A DNA stretch of 64,000 nucleotides from NCBI GenBank assembly GCA_016795465.1, contig JAEUHK010000028.1, forward strand, positions 29,406 to 93,405, given 5' to 3'. The stretch comes from Verrucomicrobiaceae bacterium (lineage in GTDB: Bacteria > Verrucomicrobiota > Verrucomicrobiia > Verrucomicrobiales > Verrucomicrobiaceae). This document shows, in pieces, positions 44,001 to 49,980 of this stretch. Made by a program: the position numbers and the translations under genes. The notes below the pieces were generated by a model that saw only the letters and a list, made by a program, of their open reading frames with translations, made no database searches and was not told the origin of the DNA. Each line of letters begins with the position of its first letter. Positions within the stretch are counted from its first letter, which is position 1.

Positions 44001-44382
44001 TCCGGTTGCCATCATAGCCGCGATTGTGCGCATACCATCGAAGCACATCCCACACCTCACGCCATGAAAGCAGGGAGCCGCCTGCATGGACGCGGGCTGC
44101 CAGTTTCCACGGCCAAGGGCCTCCGGGTTCATCCAGTTGTGACGCGGTGAGCACTCCGAGGTGGGCGAGCAGCTTTTTCATTCGGGCAATTCTCATGCGA
44201 GTGCTGCGAATGTGCCTGCGTTGACGACGAAGCTGCCGTCGGGTGCTGGCGAGGCAGTCATCCGTAGGGAAAAGAACTGCTCCGGTGCCTTTGATGGCAG
44301 GGGTTTGATTGGGTGTGATGTCCAGCACCGCCCAGCCTATGCTGGCATGACCAATGTCGTAGGAAAACAGAAGCTTTTTCAT
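41041..44382 (-). CDS. cas9: Cas9 RNA-guided DNA endonuclease, type II-C
   Basis: 1113 residues from ATG at 44382 (MKKLLFSYDIGHASIGWAVL). A longer ORF to 44508 would run through the tracrRNA and is rejected. RuvC-I Asp9 lies in SYDIGHASIGWAV. The Arg-rich bridge helix is at about 45-70 (RRQLRRQRRHIRSTR). RuvC-II Glu541 is in VIEVARDL, HNH His625 in VDKDHIIPRS with Asn648 in AEVNKWKANRT, and RuvC-III His829/Asp832 in HHALDACVIAF. All nuclease residues are present. Length and absence of csn2/cas4 point to II-C. The C-terminal region (about 900-1113) should hold the PAM-interacting domain; the PAM cannot be read from the locus. Confidence 0.96.
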   Translation of the reverse strand: MKKLLFSYDIGHASIGWAVLDITPNQTPAIKGTGAVLFPTDDCLASTRRQLRRQRRHIRSTRMRIARMKKLLAHLGVLTASQLDEPGGPWPWKLAARVHAGGSLLSWREVWDVLRWYAHNRGYDGNRKWSRDEDEDTDDTEKVKNARFLLDKFGKATMCETICAKLKIDPRSDDKKTSPIAYKTSNAAFPRDVVRDEVMSLLEKHIGKLPQVTPALITALCAEDNTPADGKSVREVLSDLGLDARLPGRYIGGLLFGQAVPRFDNRIIGECPVSGEKRPLKDCREYLEFRWAEILANITVRRTKDGDKQSLTAEERAKLTAIARREGGFTAGEFKKAVLEVSDAVASNADLMMTHPDAADALVLDPALRFTKTNGMLKAVWDDLPVVLQKRMLGRWNKRRRVSWAWLLLQPEAPKTLESKLQAAWKETKRKARKGEEEARWEDRVKQSIAPTFPSGRAPYGREVMKRVVEQVMEAKMHPRENGGVLDAEIIKKHDLGKEIDELTNNHLVRHRLKILLRLVDDMVKTYADGDPTQVDKCVIEVARDLVEFSGKTNKEVAQELGIKLKNFKDVSKRLTTDLEGTSIPINAGLIRKARIADDLDWKCPYTGHEFDAVTLARGKVDKDHIIPRSLRPSDSLDSLVVTFAEVNKWKANRTARQFIEDEQGKPVPGKPELTIFTLKQYEAFVNKLAGEKKPNRFTPGQGSLDDKLRQWSRKQKMLLKDYEEKEFTPRDLTVTSHLVRLSARQLEKRFVHLQNTDRIVSLPGSVTGVVRKAWDCLGCLAPACPEVMAMLPTVNEKREYVMDADGKPSLSLQVRPKGEIRDITHLHHALDACVIAFASHFMPKDGKLWEQIVTKKVLKQDEEAFRGRYGWHGLLKLAEPKDERDKGRTRKLEVLDLPETFKKQIVEALKERRVVQHVPADMSGARLEMNTWRVLRQEGDQVTLRQRTFGPKDIDPETGARKRTTKDAKERASKLVGLKPGKLADLKGALVIGENYGVAILNAANIVNEEDRFRIIPFHQVKSQMEELKKLNKGHTPIVLRGGQLIHVKSGGYAGTWRIFSVKNNTSGMALDMGLPDVTRLKNGTPGHKINVLLKSLVKAGITPLNHDLIGG

Positions 44383-44414
44383 GTTGGTTGTTGCGTCAAA
44401 ATAAGTAGCCGCTA

Positions 44415-44547
44415 ATCTGATTTCGGAATCAAGAGCAAAGTTTGAAGTGCAAATCAGCTTCTGTCCGTCACGCGGACACGTCTGGCTTAAAAAGCACTCT
44501 CTTTTCATAACCAGCCGTTCGGGACGCCGGACGGCTGGTTTGTTTTT
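44415..44547 (+). ncRNA. tracrRNA candidate, divergent from cas9
   Basis: GGAATCAAG-A-GCAAAG (44425-44440) complements the first 16 nt of the repeat with one bulged A and a terminal G-U pair, the expected anti-repeat geometry for + strand crRNAs. Downstream are a weak GAAG...CTTC stem (44444-44461), a perfect TGTCCG-TCACG-CGGACA hairpin (44462-44478) and a strong terminator. CTGATTT (44417-44423) can also pair with AAATCAG (44451-44457). TTGCGT (44391) and TAATCT (44413), 16 nt apart, could be a promoter starting near 44424. The 5' end is therefore approximate. Confidence 0.82.
44509..44547 (+). terminator. Rho-independent terminator of the tracrRNA
   Basis: AACCAGCCGT (44509-44518) pairs exactly with ACGGCTGGTT (44531-44540), extended inward by TCGG-GACG-CCGG with one wobble, then TGTTTTT. 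The 14-bp stem and T-run make it the clearest intrinsic terminator in the window. Confidence 0.9.
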
Positions 44548-44675
44548 GGGCTTTATCTCTCCGCCCTACGCCCTTTGCCCTCCGCGGTCTCGGGGGCTAG
44601 GCAGATGGCTGATTTTTAGGCTTGTCAGCGCTTCGCCCGGTCTGGTATAACGCCCGCCTCAACCCAACCCGTGGC

Positions 44676-45587
44676 ATGAAGACGAAGACGTCCTCGAAGC
44701 GGAACCGGTCGTGCGACCGGAAGGGCGGGGGATTAGCTGATGGCAAGGCCCGGAAGGGGGCGGGGGCGGGTGTTGTTTTGGCGGGGCTGCCGGGCTGTGG
44801 ACCTTGGGATGGCGTGATCGATCCGGAGCGGGGGAATACCTGTGTGCGGCGGCTGATGAAGTGGTATCGGCAGCGGCTGAGGCTTTCACTGCATCAGGTG
44901 GAGGCGCTGACGGGGATCAACCGGGCTTACCTGCGGCGGCTGGAGCGTCGGCGCATCCATCTTTCGCTGACGGTGCTGTGGCGCTGGTGCAATGGCTTGC
45001 AGGTGAATGTGGACTGGGTGCTGAAACTGGCGCGACGGCAGGCACGGGAGGCGGGGCTCATGCCAGCGGCCGATGCGGCGCGGGATGGGGGGAGCCTGCG
45101 CGCCCCCTGTGCAAGTCCGGCGGGGGTGGCAGAATGCGCTCATGATTCTGCTGTCTCTGCTGCCGATCCTGCCGTGTCTGCCCCGCCTGGGCCGGATGCT
45201 GCGGCGGGTGGAAAGGCGGGGGGCGAGGCTCCAGAAAAGAGTTTTCTGGCGGGAAGGGAAGGTGCCGGAGGTGCGGAAAACTCTTTTCCAGAGGATGCCC
45301 ACTTTGCCCACCCGCCGGAAAAGAGTCCAGCGAGGGCAGGGGAGTCTCCCCCGGTGCTGGAAAAGAGTTTTCCAAGGGGCATCCACTTTACCCAGCCTCT
45401 GGAAAAGAGTTTGGCGGGGTCAGGGGAGTCTCCCCTGGGTGCGGAAAAGAGTTTTCCAAGGTCAGGGGAGTCTCCCCTGGGTCCAGAAAAGAGTTTTGCG
45501 AGGTCTGGGGAGTCTCCCCTCGGTCCAAAAAAGAGTCCAGTGGACCTGTCGGACATGGTTTTCCCTCCGCAGGACTATTGGCTCTAG
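44676..45587 (+). CDS. XRE-like helix-turn-helix protein with palindrome-encoded tail
   Basis: 303 residues from ATG at 44676. Residues about 65-120 form a Cro/XRE-type HTH (RQRLRLSLHQVEALTGINRAYLRRLERRR, then LSLTVLWRWCNGLQVNVDWVL). The C-terminal half is low complexity with 14-residue repeats of the form GESPLGxEKSFxRS, arising from 42-bp DNA repeats made of CAGGGGAGTCTCCCCTG and GGAAAAGAGTTTTCC. It starts about 130 nt past the tracrRNA terminator, so a role in regulating cas9/tracrRNA is possible but unproven. The tail may be a recent repeat expansion with no function. Confidence 0.6.
   Translation: MKTKTSSKRNRSCDRKGGGLADGKARKGAGAGVVLAGLPGCGPWDGVIDPERGNTCVRRLMKWYRQRLRLSLHQVEALTGINRAYLRRLERRRIHLSLTVLWRWCNGLQVNVDWVLKLARRQAREAGLMPAADAARDGGSLRAPCASPAGVAECAHDSAVSAADPAVSAPPGPDAAAGGKAGGEAPEKSFLAGREGAGGAENSFPEDAHFAHPPEKSPARAGESPPVLEKSFPRGIHFTQPLEKSLAGSGESPLGAEKSFPRSGESPLGPEKSFARSGESPLGPKKSPVDLSDMVFPPQDYWL
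45337..45535. repeat. 42-bp palindrome-containing tandem repeats in the XRE gene
   Basis: Repeated GGGGAG-T-CTCCCC palindromes alternate with GGAAAA-GAG-TTTTCC hairpins. The period of 42 nt is a multiple of three, so the frame stays open on both strands. The last copies are nearly identical, suggesting recent duplication. Confidence 0.75.
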
Positions 45588-45907
45588 AATGGGGAGGCGG
45601 TTTTTCCTGCCCAAAACGCTCATTCTCAAGGAAATGAGCGTGGGAGGCGGCCGGACGGCATTTCGGCGGGCAGAAGTGCCCGCGCTCCCTTCTCCCCGTC
45701 GGGCATGCTGCGCCGCCGCGAATCGAATGCCCGCGCTCACGGGGCGTTTTTCGCCCTCCGTCTCCAGGTCTCCAAGTCCCCGCGTCTCCTTTCCCCGTTT
45801 GATTCGCTCGCGCCTCACGCTCGGCTCACCCTTCGGGCTTCGCTGCGCTCAGTCTGTCTCGCCCGTCGCCACCGGGCTCGGCTCCTCCACTCCACGTCTT
45901 CATCGCC
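45588..45907. other. Intergenic DNA with palindromes, no gene seen
   Basis: Holds ACGCTCATT-CTCAAGGA-AATGAGCGT (a 9-bp hairpin near 45620), GCGGGCAGAAGTGCCCGC near 45675 (same type as in the kinase linker), and GGCGTTTTTCGCCCTCCGTCT near 45740, which recurs near 48242. No convincing coding region on either strand. Confidence 0.6.
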
Positions 45908-46930
45908 ATGCCTAACTGGGACGAGGGCACCTGGGACAGCGGGTCCTGGGACGAGCCCGTGACCACCTCCTTTCTCCCGCAATCGAAACGACGCACACCC
46001 CGACACACTATGGCCGCGAACCCCACACCCGACGACGACGATGTCCTCAAGGCCCTGGCCGAGGACCTGGCCGATGGCTGTCACCTCCATGAGGTGGCCA
46101 TCAGCATCAAACAAAACACCGAGGCCGTGATCCGCGCGGCGATCACGCAGTTTGACGCGATGAAGCTGGCGCGAGGCCAGGCGGAGCAGCTCGTGGAGCA
46201 AAAGGTGGCCCTGCACCAAACTGCGGATGCCGCCGGCACGACGGTGCTCAAGAACTGCCGCCTGCGCCTGGTGAAGCTGTTTGGCGGGCAGTTCAACAAC
46301 CAGTGGCTCACGGCGGGCTGGCCAAATGGGACCACGGCCATCCCGACGACGCAGGACGGCCGCTTCAGTCTGCTGGGCAGCCTGAAGACCTACTTCACCG
46401 CCACGCCTGCGAGCGAGAGCGGGGAGATGGAGGCCACCGCCGCGATCTGCACCACCGCGCACACAGCCATCAGCGATGCCCGCTCCGCGCTGAACACGGC
46501 GGAAACCGCCCTGGATGCCGCGAAGAACAATGAAAAGGCGGCCGTGCGCACCCTGCGCAAACGTGTGCGCGGCCTGATCGATGAACTCGGCACGGTCATC
46601 GCGGACGATGACTCCCGTTACCGCGACTTTGGTCTGAACATCCCGGCGCTGCCGGTGGCACCGGAACCCATCGCGAGCCTGACGGCCACCGCGAGCGGCG
46701 GCGGCAAGGTGCATCTGATGTGGCCCTACTCCACCCGCATGGCGGGCACGCGCCTGCAAAAGAAGGTGATCGGCGTGGACGACGAATTCGTCAGCGCGGG
46801 CACAGCGGACGGTTTGGAAAAGACGCTGGCCGGCTACACCGCGGGCCAAAGCGTGGTCTTCCGCGCCATCGCCTACAACGACGGCGGCGATGCCACTCCC
46901 AGCCCCGAGGCGACGGTCGTGGTGACGTGA
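45908..46930 (+). CDS. Hypothetical protein with C-terminal fibronectin type III domain
   Basis: 340 residues. The Asp/Trp-rich start (MPNWDEGTWDSGSWDEP) has no signal peptide. A helical middle (about 40-225) includes heptad-like stretches such as ISDARSALNTAETALDAAKNNEKAAVRTLRKRV. The C-terminal 90 residues look like an FN3 domain: PEPIASLTATASGGGKVHLMW, TRLQKKVIGVDDEF and VVFRAIAYNDGGDATPSPEATVVVT. Similar proteins are seen in PVC genomes without a known role. An internal ATG at about 46010 (MAANPTPDDDD) is an alternative start. Confidence 0.7.
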   Translation: MPNWDEGTWDSGSWDEPVTTSFLPQSKRRTPRHTMAANPTPDDDDVLKALAEDLADGCHLHEVAISIKQNTEAVIRAAITQFDAMKLARGQAEQLVEQKVALHQTADAAGTTVLKNCRLRLVKLFGGQFNNQWLTAGWPNGTTAIPTTQDGRFSLLGSLKTYFTATPASESGEMEATAAICTTAHTAISDARSALNTAETALDAAKNNEKAAVRTLRKRVRGLIDELGTVIADDDSRYRDFGLNIPALPVAPEPIASLTATASGGGKVHLMWPYSTRMAGTRLQKKVIGVDDEFVSAGTADGLEKTLAGYTAGQSVVFRAIAYNDGGDATPSPEATVVVT

Positions 46931-46942
46931 TGGGGCAGGGAG

Positions 46943-47145
46943 AGGCAGTTGCCAAGTGCCGGTGAGTCTGAAGGCCCGGACTTGGCAAGTCCGGCTCCTT
47001 GGCTGGCAACGGCGGGAATGCAATCCAGCCCTCCCGGACCGCCTAAAGGCGGGACTACGAACCCCAAGCACGGGCTAAAGCCCGAACTACGAACCAGGAA
47101 CCAGGAACTAGGAACCAGGAACCAGGAACCAAGAACCAAGAACCC
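46943..47145. repeat. Palindrome mosaic and heptamer repeats before the collagen-like gene
   Basis: CGGACTTGGCAAGTCCG (46977-46993) is followed by GGCTGGCAACGGCGGGAATG, then the family 2 double hairpin (47036-47095), then about eight copies of a GAACCAG-type heptamer (47092-47145). The first two parts recur at 48118-48160 and in the following intergenic block. Confidence 0.7.
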
Positions 47146-47155
47146 TCAGCCCTCC

Positions 47156-47623
47156 ATGTCTATGTTCGATCCCACCAAGCCAGCGAACAACAGCCCGAAC
47201 TCCAGCGCGGAGATGCGGGGGCAGTTGAATGCGCTCAAAGACCTTATCGATGCGATTCCCGCCGGGCCTCCGGGGCCGGAAGGTCCGCAAGGGCCGAGTG
47301 GTCCGGCGGGGCCGGAGGGGGCGCAGGGACTCCAAGGGCCGATGGGGCCACAGGGTCCGGAAGGACCGATGGGTCCCTCCGGTGGGCCTCCGGGCCCGGA
47401 AGGTCCGGCAGGTCCGCAAGGGCCAGCGGGTCCGCAAGGCCCACCGGGGGAGGTGACGCAGACGGATCTGGCAATCGTGGAGCTGAACATGCTGAGCCAG
47501 AGCAGCGCGAACAGCAATGGGGTGGGATTGCTGGGGCTCACGGCGGATGGGACCTACAGCGCGAGCCAGATGCAGGACGTGATCAACAAGCTCGATGAGC
47601 TGATCAACGCGCTGCGGCGGTAG
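47156..47623 (+). CDS. Collagen-like triple-helix repeat protein
   Basis: 155 residues from ATG at 47156. A helical N-terminus ([20 protein letters not shown]) leads into about 20 consecutive Gly-X-Y triplets rich in Pro and Glu, interrupted once at PSGGPPG. A C-terminal region ends [18 protein letters not shown], possibly a trimerising coiled coil. Bacterial collagen-like proteins form extended trimers, often on surfaces or phage fibres; no signal peptide is visible, so localisation is unclear. The AACCAGG repeats directly upstream could affect expression through slippage. Confidence 0.8.
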   Translation: MSMFDPTKPANNSPNSSAEMRGQLNALKDLIDAIPAGPPGPEGPQGPSGPAGPEGAQGLQGPMGPQGPEGPMGPSGGPPGPEGPAGPQGPAGPQGPPGEVTQTDLAIVELNMLSQSSANSNGVGLLGLTADGTYSASQMQDVINKLDELINALRR

Positions 47624-48514
47624 GTTCCAGACGAGGAGAAGGGGAGACTTTGAGACGGGGAGTGGTGCGCGGACGCTCTCGTCCGCTGCATCGGGTAGGG
47701 ACACGCTGCGCCGTGTCCGACAATGAAACGGGGACGCGGCGCAGCGCGTCCCTACCATCTCGGACCGCCTGAAGGCGGGACCACAGAACCCAAGGCGCGG
47801 GCTGAAGCCCGAACTACGAACGGAGCGGCCGTGAGGAGAGGTGGCGGAGGGCGGCATTGCATTGCCGCCGAAGACAGGGAGAGGGGGAGACGGGGAGGCC
47901 GCCTGAAGGCGGGACTACAAACCCAAGGCACGGGCTGAAGCCCGAACTACGAACGAAGAGGCCATGAGGAGAAGAGGCGGAGGGCGGCATGGCATTGCCG
48001 CCGAAGACAGGGAGAGGTGGAGTGATGGAGAGGGGCGCGGACGCTCTCGTCCGCTTGGTGAAGGATCGGTGGCCTCAAGGAGCGGCACTTGCCAAGTGCC
48101 GACGAGCCACCTTGGCGCGGACTTGGCAAGTCCGGCTTCTTGGCTGGCAACGGCGGGAATGGCATTTGACTCCCTCGCTCCCCGCGCGGTCGGGGCTGAC
48201 ACCCCAGCCGTTCCGGCTGTCCAAAACGCCTCCAGACCCTCGGCGTTTTTCGCCCTCCGTCTTTGACCGCCTGAAGGCGGGACTACAGAACGCAGAACGG
48301 GCTGAAGCCCGAACTACGAACCAAGAACCACGAACGAGCAACGGTGCTATCGACCTCTGACCTCTGAACTCTCACTTCTCACCACTCCGCGTCTTTGGCG
48401 GCAAGGCCATGCCGCCCTCTTGAACGGAAGAGCTGGAGCTGTGGGTGGGGTTGATGACGGCTGGCTGCGGAAACTTGTCTTGCGGCCCGCGGCAACGGCA
48501 GCAAAAACTCCCGC
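47624..48514. other. 891-bp block of mixed palindromic repeats, no gene
   Basis: At least five families occur: GCGGACGCTCTCGTCCGC (near 47670 and 48032); a GGGACACGCTGCGCCGTGTCC-like pair (near 47698-47755); the family 2 double hairpin (47761, 47898, 48265); GGCGGCATGGCATTGCCGCC with GAAGACAGGGAGAG (near 47857, 47983, 48398 reversed); and GGCACTTGCCAAGTGCC plus CGGACTTGGCAAGTCCG (48084-48134). ORFs here are translated repeats. Confidence 0.75.
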
Positions 48515-49189
48515 GTGCCCGCCTTTTCCCCTCTCGTCCTTTTGAGTCTCATCACGATGCTTTGCGCCTGTGCGGGCACGGGCGGTGGCTCGCTCTCCGG
48601 CCGGGCGGTGCAGAAGGCGCGGAAGCATGACCTCGTCGAGGTGCGGAAGGTGATCCCCTCAATCAGCGTCGATCTGCGCTATGCCTCGGCGGACAATGTC
48701 ACGAAGCGGCGGCTCTATCCGGTGAACATGCCCTGCCTGCTGCGCAGGAGCACGGCGGCGAAGCTCAGGAAGGCGCAGGAGATCCTGCAAGCGCAGGGCT
48801 ACGGCATCCGCATCTGGGACGCGTGGCGGCCGCCGGAGGTGCAGATCGTGCTCGATGACATCGGCGGTCACACGGGGCTCTTTCTCTCGCCTGACAGCGG
48901 CTGGAGCAGGCACTGCGGCGGCATCAGCGTGGATGCGACGATGGTGGATGGCGATGGTGTGGAGGTGCGCATGCCGACGAGCTTTGACGAGGACCTCGAG
49001 CATGCGAAGCCGGACTACACGGGCGATGATCCCGAGGTGCGGCGCAACCTGGCCATCTTCCAAAAGGCCATGCGGCAGGCGGGTTTCACCGTGCTGAGCA
49101 CCGAGTGGTGGCACTTTGACGACGCCAGCTATCTGCACATTCCCCAGCCGGTCGTGTTCGCCTGGGAACTGAGCATTCCCCTCCTGTGA
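48515..49189 (+). CDS. D-alanyl-D-alanine dipeptidase (VanX/DdpX family) lipoprotein
   Basis: 224 residues from GTG at 48515, needed to give a full signal (LVLLSLITMLCACAG, a lipobox-like LCAC). SISVDLRYASADNVTKRRLYP and IWDAWRPPEVQ are family motifs. SRHCGGISVDATMVD supplies the zinc ligands His and Asp, and EWWHFDD the catalytic Glu and third ligand His. It cleaves D-Ala-D-Ala in cell-wall turnover, or, in resistance loci, vancomycin targets; no vanHA is nearby. It overlaps the next gene at GTGA. Confidence 0.87.
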   Translation: MPAFSPLVLLSLITMLCACAGTGGGSLSGRAVQKARKHDLVEVRKVIPSISVDLRYASADNVTKRRLYPVNMPCLLRRSTAAKLRKAQEILQAQGYGIRIWDAWRPPEVQIVLDDIGGHTGLFLSPDSGWSRHCGGISVDATMVDGDGVEVRMPTSFDEDLEHAKPDYTGDDPEVRRNLAIFQKAMRQAGFTVLSTEWWHFDDASYLHIPQPVVFAWELSIPLL

Positions 49190-49980
49190 GCATCCAGGCT
49201 GACATCCGCAACGATCCGAACTTCACCGTGCTCGATGAGACGGAGGACTACATCGTGGTGAACAAGCCGGCGCCTTTGCAGATCCATCCCGGTGCTCCGA
49301 ATGGTGCCCGCACGCTCTGGCATGGCCTGTGTGACATGCTGGCCTATGAAATCGCGAACGGCGGGCAGGTGAGCATCATCAACCGACTCGACCGCGAGAC
49401 GAGCGGTGTGGTGCTCGTGGCGAAGAACGCGGCCTGGGCCCGGCTTTTCGGCCTCGCGATGCAGAACCGCGAGATTCACAAGACCTACGCGGCCCTCGTG
49501 CATGGCTCGCCCGCCTGGGATGAGATCGATTTGGAGGCGCCGATCCTCCGTGCGGGTGATGTGCGGGAGTGTGACATCTGGGTGAAGCAGACTGTGCATG
49601 CGGATGGTGCGCCGTGTCGCACGAGCTTCCGCGTGCTGCAGCGCTTTGGAGATGAGTTCACGCTGGTGGAGGCACGGCCGGAGACGGGGCGCATGCACCA
49701 GATCCGCGTGCATTTGCAGCACTTGGGCCTGCCGATGGTGGGGGACAAGCTCTACGGCCGCGATGACCGCTGCTACCTCGAATTCATCGAGACGGGCTGG
49801 ACGCCGGCGCTGGCCGAAAGGCTGCTCATTCCCCGCCAGGCGCTGCATTCGTGGCGGCTGGAGCTGCGGAGCGAGGCGTTCTCAGGCGAGTGGGAGGCTC
49901 CGGTGCCGGATTTTCATGCGATGATCGCACTGGAGGCCTCGGTGGAACGTCACTTGCCACGGCCCGACCCCGCCGCATGA
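49186..49980 (+). CDS. RluA-family pseudouridine synthase
   Basis: 264 residues from GTG at 49186, overlapping the preceding stop. IVVNKPAPLQIHPG begins the catalytic domain, IINRLDRETSGVVLVAKN carries the catalytic Asp of the HRLD-type motif (here NRLD), and ARPETGRMHQIRVHLQHLGLPMVGDKLYG is the usual C-terminal block. It converts uridine to pseudouridine in rRNA or tRNA; the target site is not predictable. There is no S4 domain. Confidence 0.88.
   Translation: MSIQADIRNDPNFTVLDETEDYIVVNKPAPLQIHPGAPNGARTLWHGLCDMLAYEIANGGQVSIINRLDRETSGVVLVAKNAAWARLFGLAMQNREIHKTYAALVHGSPAWDEIDLEAPILRAGDVRECDIWVKQTVHADGAPCRTSFRVLQRFGDEFTLVEARPETGRMHQIRVHLQHLGLPMVGDKLYGRDDRCYLEFIETGWTPALAERLLIPRQALHSWRLELRSEAFSGEWEAPVPDFHAMIALEASVERHLPRPDPAA

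Noticed and set aside
44383..44508. Possible 42-residue N-terminal extension of Cas9.
   Set aside because: It overlaps the tracrRNA anti-repeat and hairpin, and the conserved RuvC-I motif starts properly with ATG at 44382.
45140..45556. Minus-strand ORF with GPRGDSPDLAKLFS repeats.
   Set aside because: It is the reverse reading of the palindromic 42-bp repeats; the plus strand has the recognisable HTH.
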